A stretch of DNA of 64,000 nt from Paludibacteraceae bacterium (GCA_024399955.1 JAKSNH010000002.1:62001-126000); one strand, 5' to 3'; shown: positions 37,138-45,225, numbered from the stretch's first letter. Program-made: numbers and translations. Notes: a model not told the origin generated them from the letters alone.

Positions 37138-39381
37138 ATGGAACTTTTGCAAGATTTAAATCCTTCTCAGCGTGCTGCAGTTGCGTGTATTGAGGGTCCA
37201 TCGCTCATTATAGCGGGTGCCGGATCGGGTAAGACGCGCGTGCTAACATATAAGGTGGCATACCTGCTTTCTCAGGGTGTGCAGGCCAATCGTATTCTTT
37301 GTCTCACGTTTACCAACAAGGCGGCTCGTGAGATGAAGGAGCGTATCATCCAATTGGTTAGTCCGGAGGCGGCCCATTATTTATGGATGGGTACTTTTCA
37401 TAGCATAGCAGCTCGTATCCTAAGGCAGGAAGCCGAGCATATCGGTTACACGCGTGATTACTCTATCTATGATACAACGGATAGTAAATCGCTCATCAAA
37501 GCCATCTGTAAGGAAATGGGGTTGGATGAGAAAATCTATAAACCGAACGTTGTGTTGGGACGTATATCGGATGCCAAGAGTCGTTTAGAGACAGCAGAGG
37601 ACTATGCTTTGTCGCAACGTCATAGTCGCGAGGACCGCAATGACCGTCTCTATGATATGGCGGCTATCTATCGGGCTTATGAGGCAAGGCTGCGCAGCGC
37701 CAATGCCATGGACTTTGATGACTTGCTGTTGCAACTATGTCTGTTGTTGCAGCGCGATGCCGAAGTGCGTTCGTTCTACCAGCAGGCTTTTGAGTATATC
37801 CTTGTGGACGAGTACCAAGATACGAATCAGGTGCAGAGCCAATTAGTGCAACTATTGGCTGCGCCTCAGAATAATGTGTCCGTAGTGGGAGACGATGCCC
37901 AGTCGATTTATTCGTTCCGCGGAGCGGATATACGCAATATACTGTCGTTCCGACAAATATATCCGACGGCTCAATTATTCAAGTTAGAGCGCAATTATCG
38001 TTCTACCCAAACGATTGTTAATGCCGCTAATTCGCTTATTCATCATAACGTCAACCAAATAGAGAAGCAAGTCTATTCGGAGAACGAGCAGGGCGATCGG
38101 CTGCGACTCACGGCGTATATGTCCGACAGGGACGAGGCGGCAGGAGTGGCAGAGCAGATTAAGTCACTTAGATTGAATCATACGATTGCCGATTATAATT
38201 CGCTGGCTGTGCTGTATCGCACCAATGCCCAGTCGCGGCAGTTGGAGAATGAACTGAGGAAACTGAATATCCCTTATCGTATTTATGGTGGCACCTCTTT
38301 CTACCAGCGCAAGGAGATAAAAGACGCCATCGGTTACTTCCGTTTGGCAGTTAATCCCAAGGATACAGAGGCGCTCAATCGTATCATCAATTTCCCGGCA
38401 CGAGGCATAGGTGACACCACCTTGCGTCGCATCAGCGAACTCAGTCTGTCGGCGCAGGTTAGTCCGATGGAGATTATTGCCGATCCGGCAGGACAAGGGC
38501 TGGATGTCAATCGAGGCATCCAATCTAAGTTGTTGGATTTCAGTCGTTTGATGAAGGAAATTCAAGAGGCGATGGATACCCAGGATGCTTATACATTTGC
38601 TGAGTTTGTGCTGCGTCGCTCTGGTGTAATGACTGCTGCTGCGATGGATATAACGCCCGAAGGAATGGATCGTAAGGAGAACTTAGACGAGTTATTATCC
38701 GGCATACATGAGTTTGTGGCGCAACGACAACAAGAAGGTATTGATTTTACTCCTATACAAGATTTCTTGGCGGAGGTGAGTTTATTAACTGACCAGGACG
38801 AACATATCGAGGACTATACCGCGCGTGTTACGTTGATGACGGTGCATGCGGCTAAGGGTCTGGAGTTCCCGTATGTCTTTATTGTTGGGCTGGAGGAGAA
38901 CCTCTTTCCTTCGCAGTTCTCCACTTCGGAATCGGAGGTAGAGGAGGAACGGAGATTGCTATATGTAGCCATCACCCGTGCCATGCAACATTGTTCGCTC
39001 ACTTATGCGCGACAACGCTTCCGCAATGGACAAATCAATTTCTCGTCTCCGTCTCGTTTCCTGCGTGATATAGATCCTGCCTATGTCACCCATAACGTGC
39101 CCCCTGCCACCTGCCACCTGCAACCTGCCACCCGTAATCTGCCACCTGCCTCCCGTCCCCTGCAACCTGTCCCCTGTAACCTGCAACCTGCCCCCCGTAA
39201 CCTGTCACCATTACAAGATACACCATTCAAAGGTGGCGATATCGTCTCTCATCGCGTCTTTGGACGTGGGGTAGTGCAGCAAGTGTACCGCGAGAACGAC
39301 AACGACAAGATAGACATCCTGTTTGATGCCGTCGGCAAGAAGACGCTGTTACTCACGTACGCGAAATTAGAAAAGGTATAG
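37138..39381 (+). CDS. pcrA: UvrD/PcrA-type superfamily I DNA helicase
   Basis: From ATG 37138 the protein is about 747 aa. The Walker A motif is AGAGSGKTRVLTYKVAYL, motif Ia LTFTNKAAREMKERI, motif II VDEYQDTNQVQ, motif III VGDDAQSIYSFRGADI, motif IV NYRSTQTIVNAANSLI, and motifs V-VI VTLMTVHAAKGLEFPYVF and EERRLLYVAITRA. It unwinds DNA in repair and replication-conflict removal. The C-terminal Tudor-like domain (VSHRVFGRGVVQQVYREN) follows a 35-residue insert encoded by a heptanucleotide array. The upstream frame from 37126 is rejected because it begins within the promoter. Confidence 0.93.
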   Translation: MELLQDLNPSQRAAVACIEGPSLIIAGAGSGKTRVLTYKVAYLLSQGVQANRILCLTFTNKAAREMKERIIQLVSPEAAHYLWMGTFHSIAARILRQEAEHIGYTRDYSIYDTTDSKSLIKAICKEMGLDEKIYKPNVVLGRISDAKSRLETAEDYALSQRHSREDRNDRLYDMAAIYRAYEARLRSANAMDFDDLLLQLCLLLQRDAEVRSFYQQAFEYILVDEYQDTNQVQSQLVQLLAAPQNNVSVVGDDAQSIYSFRGADIRNILSFRQIYPTAQLFKLERNYRSTQTIVNAANSLIHHNVNQIEKQVYSENEQGDRLRLTAYMSDRDEAAGVAEQIKSLRLNHTIADYNSLAVLYRTNAQSRQLENELRKLNIPYRIYGGTSFYQRKEIKDAIGYFRLAVNPKDTEALNRIINFPARGIGDTTLRRISELSLSAQVSPMEIIADPAGQGLDVNRGIQSKLLDFSRLMKEIQEAMDTQDAYTFAEFVLRRSGVMTAAAMDITPEGMDRKENLDELLSGIHEFVAQRQQEGIDFTPIQDFLAEVSLLTDQDEHIEDYTARVTLMTVHAAKGLEFPYVFIVGLEENLFPSQFSTSESEVEEERRLLYVAITRAMQHCSLTYARQRFRNGQINFSSPSRFLRDIDPAYVTHNVPPATCHLQPATRNLPPASRPLQPVPCNLQPAPRNLSPLQDTPFKGGDIVSHRVFGRGVVQQVYRENDNDKIDILFDAVGKKTLLLTYAKLEKV
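39100..39204 (+). repeat. Heptanucleotide array translated inside uvrD/pcrA
   Basis: Fifteen 7-nt units of the type nnaCCTG (CCACCTG, CAACCTG, TAACCTG, TCCCCTG and near variants) are in strict register over 105 nt, five 21-nt blocks, which keeps the frame. The encoded segment is Pro/Leu/Cys-rich (CHLQPATRNLPPASRPLQ) and lies in the linker before the C-terminal domain. Confidence 0.85.
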
Positions 39382-39424
39382 GCACATTTTTTTGCTTTTA
39401 TTTGGAAATATCAAAAATTCTTTG

Positions 39425-39432
39425 TAATTTTG
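39425..39432 (+). promoter_or_regulatory. -7 element of the ORF6N gene
   Basis: TAATTTTG after TTCTTTG, 19 nt before the ATG at 39452. Confidence 0.65.
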
Positions 39433-39451
39433 CAGCGCATAAATAAGTAAG

Positions 39452-40045
39452 ATGAACGAACAAAACGAAATAGTATTGTCAACTAAACAATTGTTGGATA
39501 TTCAAACTCGTATTTACGAAATACGTGGCATACGCGTTATGTTAGATTTTGATTTGGCAGAGTTATATCATGTAGAAACGCGTGTATTGAATCAAGCTGT
39601 TAAGCGAAATTTGGCTCGTTTTCCAGAGGATTTCATGTTTCAACTCACTGAGGAAGAATGGGGAGGTATCCTATCACAAAATGTGATGACATCTATCAGC
39701 AAACGTCCGAAATCTGCTTTGCCTTATGCTTTTACGGAACATGGATTGGTAATGTTGGCATCTATCTTGCATAGTGATGTCGCTATCAATGTGAGCGTGA
39801 CTATTACGCGTGCTTTTATTGCAATGCGCAATAAGTTAGTGGCGCTGTCCAATACGGAACAACAAATTGAGTTATTATCTGAGAGGATTACCAATTTGAA
39901 TTTGTATCTTGAAAATATTCTTCGTGATCAAAATGATATTAATACTGATACAGCGATGCAATTAGAATTGATTAATCAGACCTTAGCCGAACTGCGAGCT
40001 AAACCACAAGCAAAGCCTCGCCGTCCAATTGGTTTTGACACTTGA
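39452..40045 (+). CDS. ORF6N domain protein
   Basis: The 197-aa protein contains the ORF6N DNA-binding domain: IYEIRGIRVMLDFDLAELYH, then VETRVLNQAVKRNLARFPED and FMFQLTEEEW (about residues 17-71). A C-terminal helical region (EQQIELLSERITNLNLYLEN) probably dimerises. ORF6N proteins are common in phages and in bacterial chromosomes of this group. Their role is not well defined. It is a single gene with its own promoter and terminator (40106-40137). Confidence 0.8.
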   Translation: MNEQNEIVLSTKQLLDIQTRIYEIRGIRVMLDFDLAELYHVETRVLNQAVKRNLARFPEDFMFQLTEEEWGGILSQNVMTSISKRPKSALPYAFTEHGLVMLASILHSDVAINVSVTITRAFIAMRNKLVALSNTEQQIELLSERITNLNLYLENILRDQNDINTDTAMQLELINQTLAELRAKPQAKPRRPIGFDT

Positions 40046-40105
40046 TTGCATCGGCAAAATTAAACAATAATAGATATCGTCCTATCCCGCTGGACGTAAA
40101 ACACT

Positions 40106-40137
40106 AAAGCCGGACTTTCAACAGTCTGGCTTTTTTG
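40106..40137 (+). terminator. Terminator after the ORF6N gene
   Basis: AAGCCGGACT pairs with AGTCTGGCTT (one G-T) across a 6-nt loop, and a T6 run follows. Confidence 0.8.
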
Positions 40138-40281
40138 TGTGTATCTTTCTGCTGTTCTGATTATACCCACAAGCAAGGATGAAGCAAGGATACACCACGA
40201 TACCTGCCCTGCCTGCCCCAAATATTTTTATTAAATCTTCATTTTTTCTTGCATATTCCAAAAATTCTTTGTAATTTTGCA
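40138..40281. other. Gene-free stretch before RNA copy 1
   Basis: I see no gene here. It ends with the promoter of the RNA: TTCTTTG followed by TAATTTTG (40272-40279). An antisense frame across 40118-40336 has no supporting motif. Confidence 0.5.
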
Positions 40282-40564
40282 ATCGAATTCCACGCTGGAG
40301 GAGATTATGTCTCTTTACGGGGTGGGGTTCAGACATAATAAAAGGCGTTTATTGACGCTTGTTTTGGAAAAGTGAAAATCTAGCAAATTATCAACCCCAA
40401 GGCAAGATGACATAAGCGTCCTATGGGTATGATTATATGCCTGACGCGTTCTGCGTCGGTGTTGTCATATACCGGCGTGGACGTGTTTAGTTTATTCTTG
40501 GTTGAAGGGTTTTGCTAGAGCCTCACTTTTAGGAATGAGCGTGAATAATGTTCACGCTTTTTTG
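40282..40564 (+). ncRNA. Structured RNA candidate, copy 1
   Basis: About 283 nt from just after a TAATTTTG promoter to a T6 terminator. Its first third is nearly identical to copy 2 at 46985-47277. Visible pairings: CCACGCTGG (40290-40298) with CCGGCGTGG (40472-40480); ATTATGTCT (40304-40312) with AGACATAAT (40331-40339); GCGT with ACGC (40345-40358); TCTAGCAAA (40379-40387) with TTTTGCTAGA (40510-40519); and the terminator AGCGTGAA/TTCACGCT (40538-40558). The first and fourth helices cross, which means a pseudoknot or alternative folds. The neighbour downstream (pgi) is on the other strand, so it is not a leader of any gene. No known family is recognised. Confidence 0.65.
40307..40375 (+). 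CDS. Possible 22-aa peptide inside RNA copy 1
   Basis: An ATG inside the hairpin at 40304-40339 follows CTGGAGGAGATT, a strong Shine-Dalgarno-like run, and opens MSLYGVGFRHNKRRLL before a TGA. Copy 2 has the same start with F instead of Y and only synonymous changes in the next codons, but stays open much longer. This could be a real conserved peptide, or the constraint may come from the RNA hairpin. Confidence 0.3.
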   Translation: MSLYGVGFRHNKRRLLTLVLEK

Positions 40565-40649
40565 TTATTGTCAGACAACAGATTATAACCAATCATTATT
40601 CATTAAAACTGAAACCCAACAGGATAACAAGGGTAAAACAAAATTTACT

Positions 40650-40708
40650 ATTCTTAATCTTTTGCGAGGCAGAAAACAAATCGTTCTCTGCCTCGCATTT
40701 TCATTTCC
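40650..40708. repeat. Dispersed hairpin repeat near pgi (copy B)
   Basis: GCGAGGCAGA (40664-40673) and TCTGCCTCGC (40687-40696) form a perfect 10-bp stem. The whole stretch, read on the minus strand, matches 45470-45528 on the plus strand with few changes. A shorter copy is at 19041-19078. It sits after pgi and may also act as a terminator. Confidence 0.65.
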
Positions 40709-40734
40709 TCAAATCCTTAACGTAGGATGTATGA

Positions 40735-42066
40735 TTACTTCTGTAGTCTTGCTTTGATAGCTTTGCTTTCTTCTTCGTAGCCGGGTTTATCCAGCAGGGC
40801 AAACATGTTCTTTTTGTATGCCTCTACGCCGGGTTGGTTGAAGGGGTTCACTTTCAGCATATAACCGGATATACCGCAGCCGCGCTCGAAGAAGTAAATG
40901 AATTGACCTATGTTGTACTCATCTACTTTTTCAAAACTAATCTTGATATTAGGAACACCACCATCTACGTGCGCCAGTTGAGTGCCTAACTCAGCCATCT
41001 TATTGACTTCATCTACGCGCTTGCCTGCCAAGAAATTCAGGCCGTCTAAGTTCTGCTCATCTTTGGGGAAGATAACGGTTTTATTGCTCTTCTCAATCGA
41101 GATAACGGTCTCAAAGATAGAACGTTCGCCGTCTTGGATCCATTGACCCATAGAGTGCAGGTCGGTAGTCAGGTCTACGCTGGCAGGGAAGATACCCTTA
41201 TGGTCCTTACCTTCGCTTTCGCCATAGAGTTGTTTCCACCACTCAGCAAAATAATGCACTTTGGGGTTGAAGTTAGCCATAATCTCTATTTTCTTGCCGA
41301 ATTGATAAAGGGCGTTACGCATAGCGGCATATTGGCATGCCGGGTTCTCGGTGTAAGCCACATCCATTCCTGTAGTTTTCTCCATATCTTGTGCTCCACG
41401 AATGAGGGCTTTGATATCGTGTCCTGCGCAAGCGATAGGCAGCAGTCCTACGGGAGTGAGTACGCTGAATCGTCCTCCTACGTTATCTGGAATGACGAAG
41501 GTCTTGTAACCTTCTATCTCGGCGGTCTTGCGTGCTGCACCTTTGGCCTTGTCCGTAATGCATACAATCAGGTCCTTAGCGGCTGCTTTGCCCACTTGCT
41601 TCTCTAACATCGTCTTTAGCAGACGGAAAGCGAGAGCCGTCTCGGTGGTCGTGCCGGACTTAGATATATTGATGATGGCAAAGGTCTTGTCCGTCAGCAG
41701 TTCCATCAGGTCGGCCAAGTAGTCCTCACCGATATTATTGCCGGCATACACCACGCGTGGGTTGTTGCCATTTAGACCAAAGGTATGGTCCAAAGCTTCG
41801 TTTACGGCACGGGGACCAAGATAGCTGCCGCCGATACCGGCTACAACGATAATCTCAGCCTTGGCACGTAATTGGTTGGCTACTGCTTGCACTTCATCCA
41901 GGAAAGCTTCGGTGGTTTGGGAGGGTAGATGCACCCAGCCTAAGAAATCGTTTCCTGCACCTTGACCATTTTCCAACAGTTCATTAGCGGCTGCCGTTTC
42001 GGCTGCCAAACGCTCCATAGTCCCTACGGGCACAAATGAAGCAGCATTTTTTAAACAAAGTTTCAT
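40735..42066 (-). CDS. pgi: Glucose-6-phosphate isomerase
   Basis: The 443-aa protein is the short type usual in Bacteroidota. It has [20 protein letters not shown] near residue 78 and [20 protein letters not shown], the sugar phosphate-binding SIS region, plus [17 protein letters not shown]. It interconverts glucose 6-phosphate and fructose 6-phosphate in the cytoplasm. It begins 11 nt after gpsA and is the last gene of the minus-strand lysS cluster. Confidence 0.96.
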   Translation of the reverse strand: MKLCLKNAASFVPVGTMERLAAETAAANELLENGQGAGNDFLGWVHLPSQTTEAFLDEVQAVANQLRAKAEIIVVAGIGGSYLGPRAVNEALDHTFGLNGNNPRVVYAGNNIGEDYLADLMELLTDKTFAIINISKSGTTTETALAFRLLKTMLEKQVGKAAAKDLIVCITDKAKGAARKTAEIEGYKTFVIPDNVGGRFSVLTPVGLLPIACAGHDIKALIRGAQDMEKTTGMDVAYTENPACQYAAMRNALYQFGKKIEIMANFNPKVHYFAEWWKQLYGESEGKDHKGIFPASVDLTTDLHSMGQWIQDGERSIFETVISIEKSNKTVIFPKDEQNLDGLNFLAGKRVDEVNKMAELGTQLAHVDGGVPNIKISFEKVDEYNIGQFIYFFERGCGISGYMLKVNPFNQPGVEAYKKNMFALLDKPGYEEESKAIKARLQK

Positions 42067-42077
42067 AATATTATCTT

Positions 42078-43103
42078 TTAACTTAATTGCTGTGTTAACT
42101 CTTGTATCACGATCGTTGGAGATTGATGCTCGTATAAGATTTTATACATGGCATCTACGATAGGCAGACTGACGTGCATCGATTCATTAGCAATATGGAT
42201 ACAGTTGGTGCCGTAATACCCTTCGGCCACCATTTCCATCTCCATCTGTGCAGCCTTGACAGAGTAACCCATGCCGATCATTTGACCAAACTGACGGTTA
42301 CGACTGAACTTACTGTAGGACGTTACCAGCACATCGCCTAAATAGCCGCTGGCGTCTATGTCGCGTGGAGTAGGGATGACGGCTTGTGCAAAACGCTGAA
42401 TCTCCTGGATGGCATTAGCAATCAATACCGATTGGAAGTTATCACCATATCTGAGACTCTGACATAAACCGGCTGCAATGGCGTAGATATTCTTCATCAC
42501 GCTGGAGTACTCCAATCCTATTACGTCCGAACTGACGCAAGTCTTGACATAGGAGGTACGCAGGAGTTTACTTACCTGTTGGGCTTTGTCCAAGTCGCTA
42601 CAACCGATAGTGAGGTAACTGAGTCGCTCCAAAGCAATCTCTTCGGCGTGACACGGACCGGCGATGACGGCCAAGTTATCGGCAGGCATGTCAAATTTCT
42701 TAGCCAGGTAATCGGTCACAATCATGTTCTCGTCAGGAATCATACCTTTGACGGCAGTCACGATGGTTTTATTACGCATGCTGCGGCGGATCTTACTGGT
42801 CGTTTGCTTCACGTATGGCGAAGGAATGGCCAGAATCATGATGTCCGAATTGGCAACAATCTCGTTGATGTCATTGGAGAAATGGATGCGATTGGTGTCG
42901 AACTTGGCATTACTCAAATAACCGGGGTTTTGTCCCATCTGAATAAACGCATCAATGGCTTCCTGACGACGAATGTACCAGTTAATCTCCGGTTCATTCT
43001 GCATCACAATCTTAGCCAAAGCTGTGGCCCAACTTCCACTTCCTAATATAGCTACGTGGTGAACAGGTTGCAGGTTGCAGGTTGCAGGTTGCAGGTTGCT
43101 CAT
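42078..43103 (-). CDS. gpsA: NAD(P)-dependent glycerol-3-phosphate dehydrogenase
   Basis: The 341-aa protein has the Rossmann motif [20 protein letters not shown] beginning near residue 17, then [18 protein letters not shown], and the catalytic lysine region in [19 protein letters not shown]. It makes sn-glycerol 3-phosphate for phospholipids. The first 13 or so residues ([12 protein letters not shown]) are encoded by five CAACCTG heptamers. No ATG, GTG or TTG lies in frame between them and the Rossmann motif, so ATG 43103 is the only good start. It overlaps the upstream gene's stop by 4 nt. Confidence 0.93.
   Translation of the reverse strand: MSNLQPATCNLQPVHHVAILGSGSWATALAKIVMQNEPEINWYIRRQEAIDAFIQMGQNPGYLSNAKFDTNRIHFSNDINEIVANSDIMILAIPSPYVKQTTSKIRRSMRNKTIVTAVKGMIPDENMIVTDYLAKKFDMPADNLAVIAGPCHAEEIALERLSYLTIGCSDLDKAQQVSKLLRTSYVKTCVSSDVIGLEYSSVMKNIYAIAAGLCQSLRYGDNFQSVLIANAIQEIQRFAQAVIPTPRDIDASGYLGDVLVTSYSKFSRNRQFGQMIGMGYSVKAAQMEMEMVAEGYYGTNCIHIANESMHVSLPIVDAMYKILYEHQSPTIVIQELTQQLS
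43064..43098 (-). repeat. Five perfect heptamers at the 5' end of gpsA
   Basis: CAGGTTG (plus strand) occurs five times in a row without change, starting 2 nt after the ATG of gpsA. Seven bases is not a multiple of three, so gain or loss of one unit would shift the frame; three units would not. Confidence 0.9.
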
Positions 43104-43465
43104 AGTTTGTTTTCTATATTTAGTTTTAATTTCTTCGTGATGGTTGTTAGTATTTTACAAATCTCAGAGCAATCGTTACGAAGAGATTTGTATAAATCTT
43201 CTTGGATGAGTTTAGATGTGTACATTACGTCAATCCAATGACTCGTTTCGTTAGCTTCTTTCAAAGCAATATGTAACTTGGTCAAATAGTCTGCCTTAGT
43301 TTGTGCTCCAACAGCTTCGCTGCAATTAGCGCCAATTGATGTTCCACTACGATAGAATTGATCAGCAAGAGTGAATGCTTTCTTGTTTTTGAGATATTCT
43401 GCTCCATGAACCACTCGTGTGGTAAAATTGGTAACTTTGTCTCCAAGATTTCCTAAACCATACAT
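43100..43465 (-). CDS. Four-helix bundle protein (S23 / intervening-sequence-like)
   Basis: The 121-aa protein contains FTLADQFYRSGTSIGANCSE and AVGAQTKADYLTKLHIALKE, then ANETSHWIDVMYTSKLI, the pattern of the small four-helix bundle family first found in 23S rRNA intervening sequences. Chromosomal copies outside rRNA, such as this one, have no established role. It is located between lysS and gpsA with heptamer arrays on both sides, and its TAA/TGA end overlaps gpsA's start. Confidence 0.82.
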   Translation of the reverse strand: MYGLGNLGDKVTNFTTRVVHGAEYLKNKKAFTLADQFYRSGTSIGANCSEAVGAQTKADYLTKLHIALKEANETSHWIDVMYTSKLIQEDLYKSLRNDCSEICKILTTITKKLKLNIENKL

Positions 43466-43497
43466 AAGTTTATTTGTTCATAAGGGATGATACGTTT

Positions 43498-43608
43498 CAG
43501 GTTGCAGGTTTCAGGTTTCAGGTTTCAGGTTGTAGGTTGCAGGTTTCAGGTTGCAGGTTGAATCTGTCACCTGTCATCTGTCACCTGTCCCCTGTCCCCT
43601 GTCACCTA
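43498..43608. repeat. Heptanucleotide array between lysS and the four-helix gene
   Basis: Sixteen units in one 7-nt register: nine CAGGTTG/CAGGTTT-type units, then AATCTGT, then CACCTGT/CATCTGT/CCCCTGT-type units up to the stop codon of lysS. The two halves are partly complementary and could fold as a hairpin. Confidence 0.88.
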
Positions 43609-45225
43609 ATTCTCCGGTTTCATGGTTGGGAATAACAATACTTCTTGGATGGTAGGTTGACCGGTCATCAGGATAGCCAGACGGTCAATACCGATACCGA
43701 TACCCGATGTAGGAGGCATGCCGTACTCTAAAGCACGCATGAAATCGTGGTCGATTACCATGGCTTCGTCATCACCTTTTTTAGCCAAGTTCATCTGGTC
43801 CACAAAGCGGTTATATTGGTCAATCGGGTCATTGAGCTCGCTGTAAGCATTGGCTAATTCTTTGCCGTTCACCATCAACTCAAAACGTTCGGTCAGACCG
43901 GGTTTAGAGCGGTGCATCTTAGTTAGAGGCGACATCTCAACGGGGTAGTCCGTGATGAAAGTGGGCTGAATGAAAGTGCCTTCGCAAGTCTCTCCAAAAA
44001 TCTCATCAATCAGTTTACCTTTACCCATCTTGTCGGTATCTTCAATGCCTAATTTCTTGGCGATAGGACGAATCTCTTCTTCGGTCATTGAACCTAAGTC
44101 GTAACCGGTCTTTTCCTGGATGGCCTCTAAGATAGGCAAACGACGATAGGGCGCTTTGAAGTCCACTTCGTGATCACCAATCTGCACCTTAGTTGTGCCA
44201 TTCACAGCAATTGCGATGCGCTCCAGCAGTTGCTCGGTAAATGACATCATCCAGTTATAGTCCTTGTACTGCACGTATAATTCCATGCAGGTGAATTCAG
44301 GGTTATGGCTGCGGTCCATACCTTCGTTACGGAAATTACGACCAATCTCATATACTCCTTCAAAACCACCTACTATCAGTCGTTTCAGATAGAGTTCGGT
44401 GGCGATACGCAGGTACATATCTACGTCTAATGTGTTATGATGGGTGATAAAGGGACGGGCGCTGGCACCACCTGCTATTTGTTGCAGAATAGGTGTCTCT
44501 ACTTCTGTGTAACCGGCCTCGTCAAACACCTGACGCATGGTGCGCAGAATAGTGGCACGCTTGAGGAACGTATCTTTTACGCCTTCGTTCACAATCAGAT
44601 CCACGTAACGCTGACGGTAACGTTGCTCAGGGTCATTAAATCCGTCGTAAGCCACGCCGTCTTTGTATTTAACGATAGGCAATGGACGCAGACTCTTGCT
44701 CAGAACGGTCAGTTTCTTGGCATGCACGCTAATCTCACCCATTTGGGTGCGGAATACAAAACCCTCTATGCCGATAAAATCTCCGATGTCTAATAGTTTC
44801 TTAAACACCACGTTGTACATCTGCTGCTCCACAGTCAGGTTGCAGGTTTCAGGTTTCAGGTTGCAGGTTGAATCTGCCACCTGTTCTTGAATATCATCTC
44901 GGCTCACGTAACATTGAATGCGGCCTTTACTATCTTGCACCTCGATGAAGGAGGCTTTACCCATGATGCGTTTAGACATCAATCGGCCGGCTATACGAAC
45001 CGCATCACCGGTATGCCACACCTTACCTGCCACCTGTAACCTGTCCCCTGCCACCTGTAACCTGTCCCCTGCCACCTGTAACCTGTCCTCATCTATGAAT
45101 CCGGCTTTGATATCGGTCGAATAACCTGTTACTACATATTCATCAGCGGGGTAGGGATTGATTCCCATTTCGCGCATTGTTTGCAGACTTTGTCTGCGTA
45201 CTTGTTCTTGCTCTGAAAGTTCCAT
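43606..45225 (-). CDS. lysS: Lysyl-tRNA synthetase, class II
   Basis: The 539-aa protein has an N-terminal OB-fold anticodon-binding domain (from REMGINPYPADEYVVTGYST) and a class II catalytic domain. Motif 1 is near RQVFDEAGYTEVETPILQQI, motif 2 is FRNEGMDRSHNPEFTCMELY and motif 3 is GIGIGIDRLAILMTGQPTIQ. It charges tRNA-Lys. Two heptamer arrays are translated inside the OB-fold (45026-45088 and 44836-44884), giving DRLQVAG three times and the segment STCNLKPETCNL. The reading frame is otherwise intact. Promoter TACCTTTG is at 45260-45253. Confidence 0.95.
   Translation of the reverse strand: MELSEQEQVRRQSLQTMREMGINPYPADEYVVTGYSTDIKAGFIDEDRLQVAGDRLQVAGDRLQVAGKVWHTGDAVRIAGRLMSKRIMGKASFIEVQDSKGRIQCYVSRDDIQEQVADSTCNLKPETCNLTVEQQMYNVVFKKLLDIGDFIGIEGFVFRTQMGEISVHAKKLTVLSKSLRPLPIVKYKDGVAYDGFNDPEQRYRQRYVDLIVNEGVKDTFLKRATILRTMRQVFDEAGYTEVETPILQQIAGGASARPFITHHNTLDVDMYLRIATELYLKRLIVGGFEGVYEIGRNFRNEGMDRSHNPEFTCMELYVQYKDYNWMMSFTEQLLERIAIAVNGTTKVQIGDHEVDFKAPYRRLPILEAIQEKTGYDLGSMTEEEIRPIAKKLGIEDTDKMGKGKLIDEIFGETCEGTFIQPTFITDYPVEMSPLTKMHRSKPGLTERFELMVNGKELANAYSELNDPIDQYNRFVDQMNLAKKGDDEAMVIDHDFMRALEYGMPPTSGIGIGIDRLAILMTGQPTIQEVLLFPTMKPEN
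44836..44884 (-). repeat. Heptamer array inside lysS, distal
   Basis: Seven units on the plus strand: CAGGTTG, CAGGTTT, CAGGTTT, CAGGTTG, CAGGTTG, AATCTGC, CACCTGT. The last five are almost the same as the centre of the intergenic array at 43540-43574. Confidence 0.85.
45026..45088 (-). repeat. Three perfect 21-nt repeats inside lysS
   Basis: CCTGCCACCTGTAACCTGTC plus C is repeated three times without change. Each block is three heptamers; the coding strand reads DRLQVAG three times. Confidence 0.9.

Noticed and set aside
40118..40336. 72-aa minus ORF before RNA copy 1
   Set aside because: It overlaps the terminator of the ORF6N gene, the RNA promoter and the RNA 5' end; no start signal.
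40282..40564. Known RNAs: tmRNA, RNase P RNA, SRP RNA, 6S RNA
   Set aside because: No tmRNA tRNA-like ends, no RNase P GAGGAAAGTC-type core and no SRP tetraloop domain are seen; 6S cannot be strictly excluded by eye, but the pseudoknot-like pairing does not fit its simple rod.
41134..41607. 157-aa plus ORF opposite pgi
   Set aside because: Antisense shadow of a clear pgi gene with no promoter or motif.
43498..43608. CRISPR array
   Set aside because: Units are 7 nt with no spacers and no cas genes in the window.
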